Source: Desmodus rotundus
Lineage: Eukaryota > Chordata > Mammalia > Chiroptera > Phyllostomidae
Assembly (NCBI RefSeq): GCF_022682495.2
Contig: NC_071388.1
Location: 27,636,139 to 27,700,138 of the forward strand
Direction: 5' to 3'
Length of the DNA: 64,000 nt
In this document: in pieces, positions 12,797-25,179 of the stretch
How the letters are laid out: the number at the start of each line of letters is the position of its first letter
Numbering within the stretch: the stretch's first letter is position 1
Program-made: the position numbers and the translations under genes
The notes under the pieces: generated by a model
Databases searched by the model: none
What the model was told of the DNA's origin: nothing
The model's input: the letters and a program-made list of their open reading frames with translations, nothing else

Positions 12797-13559
12797 ATGT
12801 AGTTTATAGTGCAATGTAATTTTCATTCTTGGAAAAATGGCTAACTTCTGGATTTGGGCAGGAAAAATACAGGATTGCCATGAAACATATCGTTCCACCA
12901 AAATCAAAGAAATAGTCACAACATGATGGAAACACACAGTATTTTCTGAACTAACTGTAACAAGGTTATCAGTAAATTTGCTAACTATATTTCTTAGCTC
13001 AAGAGTTCTTTCTTTTTCAAGGAAAGTGCAATTTCTCTAATCAACTATGTCATTTTCATTGGTTGGATTTGTATGTCTTCTGATTTTTGTGATTTTATTT
13101 TGTTTCTTCTATAGTCTTCATTTATATCTTTTGCTTCCTTTTTTCCCTTTCCCATTAAACCTCCAAGGGACACCTTATTTTCATATTCAATCCCTTCCTT
13201 TTGATTCCCAGTTGCCAATATCTGAACTCTAGGTATTATGCCTATTTCAGTTATTTCCCTATATAATATGACACTCTTTTATCTGCAATATTTTAATATA
13301 TATCTGAACACTCATAATATCATGCTCAATCAGTCCTCCTATTTTCTATGTAATGTCCACTTAATCCATTTCTGGAATGGTTTTTGAAGTATGCCTTGCT
13401 ATTTTAGAATAGTCTCCTACTATCAACAGATACAAGATATGAGTAGTTTCATTTACCATCTTTGCTTGATATGTACTGTATATCTTTTGAGAATGAGAAG
13501 ATATGAGTATAATTGCCACAATTAGTTTATGAAAACTTAAATTTTTATTTTGAAATACT

Positions 13560-14310
13560 GCTGTGGTTTAACCTAAACATATAAAAAGGTAAATGGGGGT
13601 AGCAGAGTAAATGTTTACATATATTACAGCAATTAGAAAAACAAAAATAACTTTGCCAAAACATACAAAGGTGTCTAAAATGATGTGGACGGAAAAGAAG
13701 CCACATACTAAACCTAACAAGCTCGGGGGAGGCCTACGTGGTGCCTTCACAAACTCAGAGACCTGAAGAATCCAAATAGGATGGTCTGAAATTAAAACTT
13801 TCTAACTAAAAGCTAGAAATGGTGGGTAGTCGCTTCTTAGGCTGGTATCTTTTTTCATAAAAGTTAATCTTTACCTTAACTGAGCCTGTTTATTGTCTGT
13901 TCACATCTACAGTAACATAATTTTGAAATGTCAGAGTGATCCCCTTTTTTCAGACCCCCCAGGGCACAGTCTCCCACCAGAACATGAGACCGCAGACCGC
14001 TCATTGTAGACTTGTTCTCACATGTACCATCTCTAGGTGCTATAAATGTTCATTGTTGGCTGTCCTGTATCTACCAATGTAAAAGAAATATTTGTCTCCT
14101 CATTTTACTTTTATCCAATCTCAGAGATTTTCTTGATTTGCGTTCTCCCATCTTCCTAATCTACCATCAGTGGATTTTATATACCCACCTTATACCTTCG
14201 ACTTTGATTGTAATGTATAAAATAAAGTGCAAAGCTGCCATTCTTGGGAGCATTCTGTCAATCTGTTGAGATTTTGTTTCCTGGCAATTGTCGGCAGTTG
14301 CAAACTCATA
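13560..14310 (+). mobile_element. Possible ERV LTR remnant
   Basis: A TATA-like 'GCTATAAATG' at about 14039-14048 is followed about 170 bases later by 'ATAAAATAAAGTGCAAAGC', a polyadenylation signal in the setting common to mammalian retroviral LTRs, and then a U5-like 'CTGTTGAGATTTTGTTTCC'. Upstream is 'CCCCCCAGGGCACAG'. The 5' limit and family are unknown. The 85-codon frame at 14012-14269 lies inside and shows no known domain. Confidence 0.35.
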
Positions 14311-14329
14311 AAAGTACAAACTCATAAAA

Positions 14330-15985
14330 ATATTCTACAAATGTGGATGTTTCTTACATCAACAATGAGATAATTTTAATTGAAGATATCAATTACTACT
14401 TGGTGGGTTTGGAATTAGGGGTTAATGAGAATCATGATGGGCTAGCATAAAATAATTTGATGTGAGATCCTTACCATTTGTCTAACTGGAATGTCAGGGA
14501 GAGGACACTCTGCCTCAACTCTGTCTACGCACATTCACTGAATAAGGGATGTAAGCCACGTTAAACAAACGAATAAATATCTATTTTCATATGAGGCCTC
14601 TTACAGAGTTCTTTGCCCCAAATTATTTAGAATTAGTATAACATTTAATTCCATGGTAACAGTATAATTATTACTACCAAGTTGCAGATGAGAAAATTGT
14701 TGCTCAGAAAGGTAAGATGTTAAATATTACATTCATAACTAAGTAGCTAAAAAAATGTGAACTGCCATTTCAAAGTTATGCCTAAGTGTAATTTTATTTT
14801 CAAGGGTGAGTTAAATACTAGCAATGAAATAAACACTTTGCTTCATACATGTGACAGACAATAGTAAAACCAGTGTATCTGAGTTTAAAATTTTTATTGT
14901 CAGGATCTCCACATCTAAATTGGAAACAGTATTTGAGAGGTAAGTCACAGCATCTTGACACTTCAGTGACTGTCCATAACATTCTTTGCACCCAATCAAG
15001 ACATGTCAGAGTGGGTTTCCAGGAAATAGATTAGTTGATTAGGTCGAGCCAGGTCTAGCCAATTCTTGTTTTACAATAAAATAAAACACTGTGATTTTCT
15101 TAACTTAAGTGGATATTGACTTCTACTATGGAGAAGATCAAGATTTATTATCCCAAATGATAGTCAACAGAGTGGCTGACAACTATTGACTTGGGGTGAA
15201 GCACAGCAGGCCGCTGAACCGCCATTGAACCTGAAGGAAGGTCTATGTCTCTCACAGCAGGATAAGGCCCATCTTATATCAAGAATATAAGCCTCCCTAG
15301 AGACAGAGGTCATTAAAATATATCTGTCCATTTATTTGGTTTGTGATGTTCTTCTAATTTCTGCATATTAAGACTGAGAACAGTTATTTGCCGCATTAAA
15401 GAGTCAGAGATGAAAATGTCTACAGTGGTATGCAAGTCTTAATTCCATAGTAAACATATTGTGTTATCAGTCATTCAAAATGTTCTTAGTTAATACTGAT
15501 ATAAACTTAATGATAATAAACCCAATTCCTAAAACTGTAAGATTCAATGATGCATCTTTTAGAGCGTTCAATTACCAATATTAGCATATTGTTTCATAAA
15601 CATTTTATTAGCTAAAAAACTATTTTAAGGGAGAAATTATTTAAAATCATATTATAAAACCAAAATAATAAATTATTTATATTTTATTTCAAAATGCTTC
15701 TGTAGACAGAATAAAAAGTAAAAACGTAAACCTCTTGTCTATTAGCCTGTGTACATAAACTTGTCAAAATTTAGGCAAAAATAAACTGCAATGAAGCTAG
15801 ATTAAGTAAACACTTTGCAACCTATCCTGGCTTTTGTTAGAAGGGCATATATTATTCTTATTGCTGAAGGAAGGCAAATAGGCAAATTAAAAAATGCCAG
15901 GCAGTAATCAAGAGGCTGTATGAAAAACAAACAAACAAATAGATAGGTAAGTAAGCACAAAATGGGGGGAGTGTGAAACAAAATG
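14330..15985. other. Unassigned AT-rich non-coding DNA
   Basis: Apart from the MIR-like block at 14620-14790 no repeat, gene or RNA gene is recognised. Short AAAC/AAAT repeats occur near 15925-15945. Confidence 0.5.
14620..14790 (-). repeat. MIR SINE fragment, antisense
   Basis: The order 'ACAGTATAATTATTACTACC', 'CAGATGAGAAAATTGTTGCT' with 'CAGAAAGGTAA' and 'CATAACTAAGTAGCTAAAAA' follows antisense MIR (fraction with 'GATGAGGAAACTGAGGCTCAGAGAGG' then 'CACACAGCTAGTAAG'). Ends are approximate. Confidence 0.6.
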
Positions 15986-16440
15986 AGTACGGCAGGCAGA
16001 ATCCTAAGATATCCTCCACCTTCTCCCAGTTAGTCAGTCAAATACTAATGTGCTGCTGTGAAGGGATTTTTCATATGTAATTAATATATTAAGATCCCAA
16101 GTCTTCTGACTTTAAGATAGGGAGAATATTCTCAGTGGAACTATCCTAATTAGATGAGACCTTAAAGAAGCTGGTTCTATCTGTAGAGACAAAATATGAT
16201 GGGTAACTCAACACAAGAGGGATTTTCCATTTCTTGCTTTGAAGATGGGAGGGAGTGAATGACAAGAAGTGTGGGTAGCCTCTAGTAGCTGTGAGTGGCC
16301 CTGACCTATAGGCAGCAAAGAACTGAGTTGTCAACAACCTGAATGAGATTGGAAAATAACAGCAATCTCCAGGTGAGAACACCACCACCAGAAAAAGCCT
16401 GTTATGTATAAGTGCAGACAAAGGACCAGTACAGAAAGTC
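15985..16440 (+). mobile_element. MLT1-like (MaLR) LTR remnant
   Basis: Blocks in order match an old mammalian MaLR-type LTR: 'GGCAGGCAGAATCCTAAGAT', 'ACTTTAAGATAGGGAGAATA', 'CTTGCTTTGAAGATGGGAGG' and 'GGGTAGCCTCTAGTAGCTG'. The same family occurs at 28132-28768. The 130-codon minus-strand frame here runs antisense to the LTR. No internal retroviral sequence is seen next to it. Confidence 0.65.
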
Positions 16441-16569
16441 ACCTGACAACATAGGCAAGAGACATGATGATTGATGGAGAAAAGGCCTACAGGGAAGGCA
16501 GCGGGAAAGGAATTGAGATCCTTCCGAAGGAATTGCACTTGATTAGGAAAAAAGTGATGTCTCCTTCCC

Positions 16570-17320
16570 TGATACTAAAAGAGATTAAGACAAGGATTGG
16601 TTTATATGAGTTTTTATTTAAGAGTACGTAATTGGAATCTTGAATCACTCATACTTCACAGGCTCAGTTTTTACCTGAAAGTAGGAGGGCTTTGTTTTGT
16701 TTTGTTTTTTAATTTGCACTGAAAATGAGGGCTTATGGTTGGGTGAAACTTTGACTAGAATGATTTAGAAATTGTCAAATAATGTCAAAAATCAAACTGA
16801 GGTTGTATACCAGAAATTTGAGAAATATTTATTACTGTGAACAAAATTAAAATCTAATGATGCATGTCAACCCCTTTAGCCACAGAAAAGCTACTTAAAA
16901 TAAAGCAAATTAAATTTTAAAAAAGTTTTTTTTCTTAAAAAGATTTGGTAAAAGAGTGTGTACCGAAATTGCCTTTTTGAAACCACAATTTTCTCTGAAA
17001 AGTATCACACAAATTAGAGTGCTCTTAAATGTAGAACCTGATGCCTTTTAAATACCATTAGTACTAACTGAACGAGACAAAATGGAAACTGGGTCAGTAA
17101 GCTCTGCTCACCCTCGCCTTCCTGTACAGCATCTACTGATCATTTAGGGGCAAAGCTGTTTGTTTAGATACATCTTCCCGTGCATTTAGGAGAGAAATGT
17201 TTTTAGAAGATTTGAAGAGAAAACTGTACGGATGCATTCAGACAACAATTCAGGGTGAATTGATGGTTATGTCACCCTACTTTCTTTCTCATGCTTTATG
17301 GCTGAGGAGCATGCCATTGC
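16570..17320. other. Unassigned non-coding DNA
   Basis: Contains a (TTTTG)n run near 16690-16707. No gene or confident repeat. Confidence 0.5.
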
Positions 17321-17329
17321 TCAGGATTG

Positions 17330-18195
17330 ATTCAATATATGCATTGAGTCCTAACTGAATACAAAATTCTGAGCTTGGTGCAGTGAATGCATCAAAATCA
17401 GAAATGAAACAAATAATCAAGAAGACAAACAAGGTCCCCAAGATCAGTGAACTCAAAACTTAGTATAAAATTCTTTGGAATAAGTGCTCAGAAAGGAGTA
17501 AAAGGGAGATCTGACAGGAGTGTAAAGGAGAAGTGTTCTAAAGCTCTCAAGGGGTTAGAGCAGCCTGGCTAGAAAAAGTGAGAACTTAATGAGTCGTGAT
17601 CAGCCAAATAAAGAGTGGGCAAAGGGAGAATGTGAGGTGGCAGAGAAAAAAGGAAGTGTAATGGCTTAGAGAAAGAAGGGATATGGTGTCCGAACACTGT
17701 ATTTGAAGAAGCGGCTCTATGCCTGAGTTTGGATCAGGTTGTAAGGAAATTCCTGGGCCTTGGTGAGACATTAGAATTTACCCCAAAGCAAGGCACTGAA
17801 ATGGCTCCTGAAGGTTACAAGCAGTAGTGACGTTATCATATTTATATTTCAGAAAGAGTATCCTAACTGAAGTATGGAAAATGAATTAGATGTTGTGAGA
17901 TGGGAGTATAGGACCTAGATTAAGACTCTGATACAGACATTCATTTGAAAATCTGAGAAGTCAGGGTGGCCTGAACTCTATTCATGTTAGTTATGGAGAC
18001 AGGAGGAAGTGGGAGGATTTGAGAGAAGAGATTTGGTCCTTCTTTCAGTGTTGGAATGGGATTGAGAGTGAGTGGGATAATTACTGAATTTCAGGGGAGC
18101 AAGTGATCAAGGTAATTTTCAACATAGTGAAAGCATAGAAATTTTACAATATGACTGCCATCTACTGAAATGGATCTGATGCCTTACAAGTCCAT
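17330..18195 (-). mobile_element. L2 LINE fragment, antisense
   Basis: The whole block reads as the complement of L2. It begins with 'CAAGGTCCCCAAGATCAGTG', continues through 'TGTTCTAAAGCTCTCAAGG', 'GGCAGAGAAAAAAGGAAGTG', 'AAAGCAAGGCACTGAAATGG', 'GAAAGAGTATCCTAACTGAA' and 'AGTGGGAGGATTTGAGAGAA', and ends near 'ATCTACTGAAATGG'. About 860 bases keep the L2 order, a long fragment for such an old family. It is a dead copy. Confidence 0.75.
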
Positions 18196-18199
18196 TGTT

Positions 18200-21100
18200 T
18201 AACTCAGGGGACTTCTGAGGATGTTCTCAGCATTAGGGAGGCTGAGACTACATGGAAATATGTGTGCACTCGCCAGTGCTTTTTCTCCACCATTATTGGT
18301 GATCAAAACACATTTGGCTCTTGTCACATTTGAGATGATAAATGTGTAATAAACAAAGAATTATGCTTATGTCAGAAGTACCCATGGATCATATCTGTAA
18401 AGTGTAGTTTTAGTAATTTCTTCAGTATTCTTATTGTTTTTTTATATGTTTCTCTCTATGATTTTATTGTTTGGCACTGTAATTTGATATGTGTTTACTC
18501 AATATTTTAAGATATGAAGAAAGTAGTACTAAATGTGTGTGTCTATTTGTTCTCACTTATTTTTAGGATATTGGCGTCTATTTTTTCTTCACTATGGTAA
18601 CTAAAGAAGTTAACTAGGTCATATTTCCAAAATTTAAAAATATTTTTCTTCAGAAAAACTTATTATGCAATTCTTGAAATTAATTTTGTAAGTGCTAAGC
18701 ATAATTTAATGCTAATTATGATCTATGTTTAACTGAAAATTTTATTTGAGCAATTTATATTCATTTAGTTGATATTTATGGTTTCTTTGACTAATAAGTT
18801 CTCAATTATTATATTCTAATTTGTCAATTTGACAAAATTACTTGAAATGCAGATTATTACTGTGACTAAATCTTGTTTATTTACAGATATGATTGGATAA
18901 CATTATTAAAAATCATTTAAAAATATTTTTTCTCCTTAAACAGCAATAAAATTAGTTTGCCAATCCATATGAAATTAAGCACAAGGAGGTAAAAGTTGTT
19001 GATTAATTAAGGCTTGTTGGGAAATGTACCAAAAAATAGAGAAAAATTAAAAATTGGAAAGAGATATGCTGAAGAACAGACAGAGAAAAGATTCTTTTTA
19101 GAAGATAATTTGCTTTAGAAAATCTTGAAGATCTAAGGTAAGATCAACTGCATGTTCTTTTTAAAAAGAGTCTATTAAAATAAGAAATAATAAAAGTGGT
19201 TTAGAAATAGCTACTCTCCTCTATAAACAGGTGCAGAATACTGGAATTGTTATTGCTAATCTGTTGAGAATTACATGAGTCACATCTTTTAGCAAAAAAA
19301 AAAAAAAAGAAAAAATCATCCAACCAAACAAACAAAAAAACCCCAGAAGAAATCTAAATGAAGAAGGGCCAAAGAATTAAATTATATTTACGCTTTTTAT
19401 ATTTTCTTTATTTGATCTGTAAGGTCTTACATATTCTAGGTTTAACATAAATGTCTTAGGAATACTTTATTCTTTAAATAAACACTGTATTAATTCTAAT
19501 AATTATGTGCTCCAACATTAATATTTTTAGTCAGAAAAACACAGATAATTGTAGTAATATCTGAACATCTTACAGACTAATTTGTGTTTTAATTCTTCTT
19601 GCATCATTCACATTTCTCTTTACTCCTCATTCATCTCAGCTGTGACCTACATTGCTCCTTTTGACATAGTTCCTACTTAACATTTGGTGTTTCCCACATT
19701 TTTCTTCTTTGAGATTCAAGAAAAAAAAAAATGTTGCATAATTTTGTGACTTTGTTCTAATACCAGAAGGCATATCATTAGACCCAAGTCTGGTCTTTCT
19801 GAAGGGAGTATCACACACTTAAAATGAACCAGAGCGAAGGTCTTAACATTAATTCGCTTATTTTGCTGATGCCTTATTCTCTATTTCTAATGACAACATT
19901 TTTTGCTTAAAAATAATTTCCAAGGTTATAAATGATATACTTATTGAGTATTTCTTATGTATATGCACTTAGACGTATTATACTTGCTAATCTTCCCAGC
20001 ACATTCATGTCACATATTATAATGGTCATTTTATGCACAAGAAAAATTAAGTTTAGAGAGAGTGAGTAATGTTTTCAAGGTGGTATTTGAAACCATGTCT
20101 GTGATATAGAAGTTTATATGCTCAACAACCATGTCTTATACATACTGTCATGAAGATGATATAACCAAACCTATAGCAATTATCTGGAGGGAAGATAATA
20201 ATTTCCTGGGTTGTCTCTAAAATATCAAGCTGGTATAAATACAAGGGATATCATTGCATTAGAGAGAATAGAATAGGTTCTCTGTGGAAAATAGTAAAAT
20301 AGGACTTTAGATTTTATAGCCAGAAATATGACAGTGATGTTAACACTCTAGAACAGATTTGTATTAAAATAACAGTAATAATAATTTAAAATGACACATG
20401 TAGAACTATTTAATTTTTATACATTTCTATCACTCTAGTCTCTGTTATGAAACTATACATTTATTTCTATATATTTATGTATGCAAATGACTAAATACAG
20501 TGTTGAAGGCAAATATTACCGTTAAATAATTTTATTGTTTTTAAATGTCTGTTGTCAAATTCTGTATGTTTGACATTATAGAGCAAGAGCAAAAATTTCT
20601 TATTACTCAGACATTTTATGTCTAAATTCACTGCAAAGCACATTTTTGCATTTATTAAAATGCTTTCCTCCACCCCACTTTAGTATACATGTATGCATCA
20701 TTTTTACCTCCTGGGAATAAAACTTAGATTGTCATAGGATATAATAATAATAGTTATTATTATTATCATATTAAATGTGATGTTATTAATTTATTTACTT
20801 CTATTTACCATTATTTATGATAGGTACAGCTGTATGCACAAATCAGTTGGCACATAATTTTCTTTGCCTTAGTTGTTATTTTTGTTTACTTGTTTATTTT
20901 TGGTTTCATGTCAAATCATACTGGCTTTAAAATATAAATTGGCCAACTTTGTCTATAATCTGGAACATTTTTAATGTAAAAGCAGTTATTGACTCACCTG
21001 AAGTTTGATAAAGCTAATTTGGCAAATACGAAGTTTTAACTTTTGGGGAAGTATGCAGATGTGGTGAGATTTATACCACTGCTTCAATTTTTTTGTTGTT

Positions 21101-21230
21101 CACTGGTCTAAACCTTAATATTTTATATGTATTTTTCCATAATATTGTCAATGTCAATAACAGTTATTGACTGTTATGTAACTAGAAAAAGTAGTTATCC
21201 ATAACTAATTAAAAATATACACGTGCATAT
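18200..21230. other. Unassigned AT-rich DNA
   Basis: Apart from the MIR copy at 19930-20125, no gene or repeat family is recognised. An A-run of about 14 near 19295-19308 is followed by CAAACAAACAAA. Some open frames of about 60 codons are AT artefacts. Confidence 0.5.
19930..20125 (-). repeat. MIR SINE, antisense
   Basis: Blocks 'CTTATTGAGTATTTCTTATG', 'CTTCCCAGCACATTCATG', 'ATTTTATGCACAAGAAAAAT', 'AGAGAGAGTGAGTAATG' and 'TTTGAAACCATGTCTGTG' keep the antisense MIR order: end region, core 'AGAGGTTAAGTAACTTG', then 'GGATTCGAACCCAGG'. Diverged, as usual. Confidence 0.65.
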
Positions 21231-21233
21231 ATA

Positions 21234-21904
21234 ACAAGGCATGTCCTGAAAGTATCCAGCCACATACTGTGAAATATAGAGACATTTACTGAAGAAGATA
21301 CAAGATGCAAGAAACATTGCACATAGGACGACGACATCTCAGTCTCCTTCACAGTAGACTTCTTAGAACCCCACGCAGTTCTCCCAATCACCATCAGCTG
21401 CCCCATTTTATATTCTTGAATCTCATCCACAGAATGAAATCTCTTTTCCTTTTTCAAAGTTGATTTTAGTTTTGGGAAAACCCGGAAGTCGCAGGGTGCC
21501 AAATCTGGGCTGCAGAGGGACTGAGTCTCCTGGGTGATTTGATGTTTGGCCCAACTGCTCTGCACAAGGCCAGATGCATGAGCAGGTGCATTGTCATGAT
21601 AAAGCTGCGCATCACCAGTTGCCCATAGCTGCGGCCTTCTAAGTCATCCGAATAGTTTCCGTGGAGGAATGTTCAAGCTTAATGAAAAGTGTGATGCAGA
21701 TTCATTGCTCTGCTCAGTTATTTGGAATACGATGGCCACACAGTACACAAGCTCAAGGTGCTTACCGCCCGAACTGTCTGATACAGTGAAGTTATTGTTC
21801 ACACATATGCATCCCAGTTCACTCTCCTTGCCTTCCATACATCAATGTGGCACAAACCATTTTTGTTATGTTAACAATAGTTGGACTTCTTTAGACAGAC
21901 CTCA
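21234..21904 (-). mobile_element. Mariner DNA transposon, internally deleted, dead transposase
   Basis: A Tc1/mariner-superfamily element lies on the minus strand. Left end 'AAGGCATGTCCTGAAAG' and right end (minus strand) 'GAGGTCTGTCTAAAGAAG' form diverged terminal inverted repeats of about 27 bp, each next to a TA (21232-21233 and 21905-21906), the mariner target duplication. On the minus strand the open frame at 21565-21209 encodes 'CSPDLAPCDFRVFPKLKSTL', a hallmark of the mariner catalytic domain (consensus SPDLAPCDFFLFPKLK), and just upstream in another frame lies 'HDNAPAH', the catalytic DNAPAH block. An N-terminal-like segment abuts this C-terminal part, so several hundred bases are missing. 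Frames are broken and the product would be inactive. At 671 bp it is about half of an intact mariner. Confidence 0.9.
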
Positions 21905-22029
21905 TATACACCCATTATATAATTACATGTACCAACTATTTTTCAATTTATTTATTCATATAAATATGTATTTATTTTATTTTATTAGTAAGAAATACAT
22001 ATACATGAAGAAAAAATATATATAAAAGA

Positions 22030-24660
22030 TGTAGAGTTAAAAGAAAGTGTGCCATGGTTTCTCTACCAGTCTCCTGGTCCCCTTCCCAGGACCATCTCTA
22101 TGCCCTGGATGTGTGTGGCCCAGGGAAATTTTTTTTATTGAACATATTTTTAAAATATTTCAAAAATCTTAGGTCTATGTGTGGCAATAGTGATTTATTG
22201 ATTTAAAATTAGAATAATTAGTTTTAAAAATCTTAGCTATTTGATTATTGTCCAATCACTGCATATTAAGATTATTTCTAGGCATCATCTCTTCTTGTTT
22301 GGGTCCAGGATCTCTTGGTCTTCTCTATTGTCATATGGTCATTCCTGACTAATTCCTTATGTCCCACCTAGAGAAAAATGTAACAACACTGTTACTGGAA
22401 ATGCATGGCTCCTTGCCTTGTCTCCCTACAGACCTTCCATCTACAGTTCCCACTTATCATTTATTTGACTCTGGTTACCTCATCACTCATACTTTGCACC
22501 ATCAATCATGACATCTGTGGCCACCGGCTGCCATTTCCTCTATCAACAGTTGTTACCATGCTCCCTTAACGATGGCCACTGATGCAAGCCTTACTCAGAA
22601 TATTCAGAAAAATGTGAAGGGACAATCTTTCATTTTCTAGTTATACAAAATTTACCATTCAGAAGTTTGTGCAGAAGTGGAAAACAACATATTTTCTAAC
22701 CAAGTCTTCTCTCTAACTTCTCAGAAGGCTGTTTGTGAGGACTTCCATGTTGCCATTACCCCTGTCTCCACAAAGCATCAGTGGAAGGCTAGGCAAGAGC
22801 CCAGTGAATGAGGAAGGTAGAGTGGCCTCTACAAGCCTGTGGAGTGTCCATCCCTCCTCAAACACCACTTGAGACCAACCCAGGAGAATTAAATATCACC
22901 ATATTAATTGGTGCTATTTAGAGAAGACATGAACTTGAATATCTTGTTAGCCTTCTGGAGCTATAATTTCCAGTCTCAGAGCCAATAGGTGGACACCATA
23001 AAGGTAGAGCTTGTGGAAGAGGAGTGACTGCTCTGGGTGCTTTAGGGAGAGATATAGAAGCTAAAGGACTTCCCAGGAAACCGCCCCCCCCTACCTCCTG
23101 AGAGCTCTCAGCTGCATCTGACTCTGGATGGGAATTTGGGTAAGTGAAAACCTGTACAGAAGCCCACTTGGTGCTCAAGCCTCAGGGCCTGCAGTTGTGG
23201 ACAGCCCATAGCCCAGAACTTCTCTTGTTTCCTGTGAGAGAGTCACCAGAACTAGCATATCAGTATCATTCTGACCTCTGAGTCTCAAGTAATCCTAGGA
23301 AAGGCATGGCCCATGGATCTCAGAGCAGTTCTGCTTGTCACTTAGCCTTTGGGTTTATGGGGACCATGACCAGGGAGGAGCACATACAACAAACACCATA
23401 GATCTTTGAAGCATCTGGATGACCCCATGCAAGGTGGAAGGTCAGAGCATATCCCAAGATGAAGTAAAGTTTCAGAGCCCACGTGGTTCTTGGTTTCTTC
23501 TTGGGACACACACCATATTAATTGCATATTAGCGGAAAACCCCCAGCACTGAGACAGGATTCAATTGCTCAGGTCTGGGATAGTAATGCCACTGTCCAAT
23601 GTTCAGTACATGTCTAGAGGTATTTCATGCATATGACAATATATATAAATATATTTATGCAATCATTCTAAAACATACATGCACATTGTTTTGTACTTCG
23701 CTTTTTTAAAAACTTAATGTCTTTGATATGCTTTCCATATAAATATGGGAGAAAAAAGATAAAGGAGTCTCATTCTTTTAAGGAGCTTCTCAGTTATCAT
23801 CATATAAAAGTCCTATAATTTATTTAATACTTCATTATTTACTAACACATTTATGTTGACATTAAATTCAATAATTTTTCATTACAAAGAATGTCATATT
23901 GAATGTCCTTTAATGTACAATATTTTGTGTGAGTTTATGATAGCTATAGGATAAAGGAATTCCTATAAAGGAATATATTGTTACAAAATTATATTTATTT
24001 TAAATTTGATAGATAATACCTAAATACTTTTTTAGGAATCTAAGCAATTCATATTCTCACTTTTTAATAAATAGGAGAATATTTGCTTCTATACTCTAAC
24101 ATATAATATATATTATCAATCTTGGTCTTCATTCTGACAATGAAAAATAAAATCTTATAAATTTAGTTTAAATTTATCTAATTATACATTATGTTCTCCA
24201 TATTTCTATATAAGATCCACTTAAATTTACTTTTCTCTGAATTGTAAGTTCATACCATTTCCATATTTTTAACTGGGTTGTTCTTTTTATAATATCACAG
24301 CCATTTAGCTCTGGTTTTACAAACTTCTCTGCCTCCCACTGCAGTGTCTTCACTTTAATTTTAGTTTTATTAATAGTGAGTGATTTTTGGTTTAACTGGA
24401 ACTTTGCTTACCTTTGTATCTCATTAAGGTGTGCTGCAGATAGCACTGCGTGTCTGGCTGGCAGTTCAGCTGTCACAGGAAGATGGTCGAGTGGCCTCCT
24501 GACCAACCTGACGTTCATTGTCGGGCTGACAGAAGAAACATAGGCATCCTCGACCTTCTTCACCCACATTTGTTGCACAACCTGCATCAACCATGGTCAT
24601 TCTTTAACCTGTTATAGGTAACCCAAACCTAGAGCCTTCTGATGTATTTAATTTTGAAGA
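22030..24660. other. Unassigned DNA with a GC-richer part at 22900-23560
   Basis: No gene or repeat family is recognised. The stretch 22900-23560 is less AT-rich than its neighbours and has a C7 run near 23083-23090, but no frame longer than 86 codons and no known motif. A short CpG-bearing block at 24405-24600 is listed separately. Confidence 0.45.
24405..24600. other. CpG-bearing block of unknown origin
   Basis: Within very AT-rich DNA this block keeps at least five CpGs ('GCACTGCGTGTCTGG', 'GATGGTCGAGTGG', 'CTGACGTTCATTGTCGGG', 'CATCCTCGACC'). A 60-codon minus-strand frame (24590-24408) spans it fully and has no recognisable domain. It could be part of a transposon gene, a retrocopy or a conserved non-coding element; I do not recognise it. 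Confidence 0.4.
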
Positions 24661-24664
24661 CTCT

Positions 24665-24965
24665 TTTTGTTTTTTGTTTTTAACTTTTTATTAAAAAGTT
24701 GTGGTCACAGTGGTTAATGACATTTACTAATTTCAGGTGTACAACTTTATAAAATGACATCTCCATGCTCTGTTGTGTGACCACCCCCTGCAGTCTCGTC
24801 TCTTTCCATCACCATGTATTTGATCCCCTTTACCCTCTTCATCGTCCCTCAATCTCTTCCCCTCTGGTGGCCCCCATTCTGTTCTCGGGATCTATGAGTT
24901 TGGTTTTTGCTCATTTATTTGTTTCTTTGTATGTTCATTTTGCTTGTTTATTTGTTGATTTCTTT
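24665..24965 (-). mobile_element. L1 LINE 3' UTR, antisense, 5' truncated
   Basis: The T-rich start at 24665 with 'TTTTTATTAAAAAGTTGTGG' is the poly(A) end of an L1 on the minus strand. It is followed by the antisense 3' UTR: 'TTCAGGTGTACAACTTTATA', 'TCTGGTGGCCCCCATTCTG', 'GGGATCTATGAGTTTGG'. Only the last 300 bases were inserted. The 86-codon plus-strand frame across it is antisense noise. Confidence 0.85.
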
Positions 24966-25010
24966 TACAGGGCCAGCCTTGGAGGGAAATATGTAAACAC
25001 CACAGAAGAG

Positions 25011-25175
25011 GTCCTGGCTGGATAGTTCAGTAGGTAAGAACTGCATCCCGATACACCAAGGCTGAGGATTTGATCAAGGTCAGCGCACATCCAAGACCAA
25101 AAAAAATCTGTGTTTCTCTCCCTCTTTTTCCCTTCTCTCTCTCTCTAAAATCGATCAATAAAAACATTTAAATAT
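25011..25175 (+). mobile_element. Diverged Ves-like tRNA-derived SINE
   Basis: The head 'GTCCTGGCTGGATAGTTCAG' with 'TAGGTAAGAACTGC' resembles a Pol III A box, the tail has 'GTTTCTCTCCCTCTTTTTCC' and a CT run, and the end 'AAAATCGATCAATAAAAA' is the usual A-rich end of bat Ves SINEs. The head differs from the other five copies, so it is a different subfamily. The B box is decayed ('GGATTTGATCAAGG'). A TSD is not clear (only AGAAGA is shared). Confidence 0.75.
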
Positions 25176-25179
25176 TATA

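Noticed and set aside
16146..16538. 130-codon minus-strand frame
   Set aside because: It runs antisense to an MLT1-like LTR remnant and shows no known domain.
22900..23560. GC-richer stretch as a processed pseudogene
   Set aside because: No frame matches a protein I recognise, no poly(A) tail or flanking duplication was found, so it stays unassigned.
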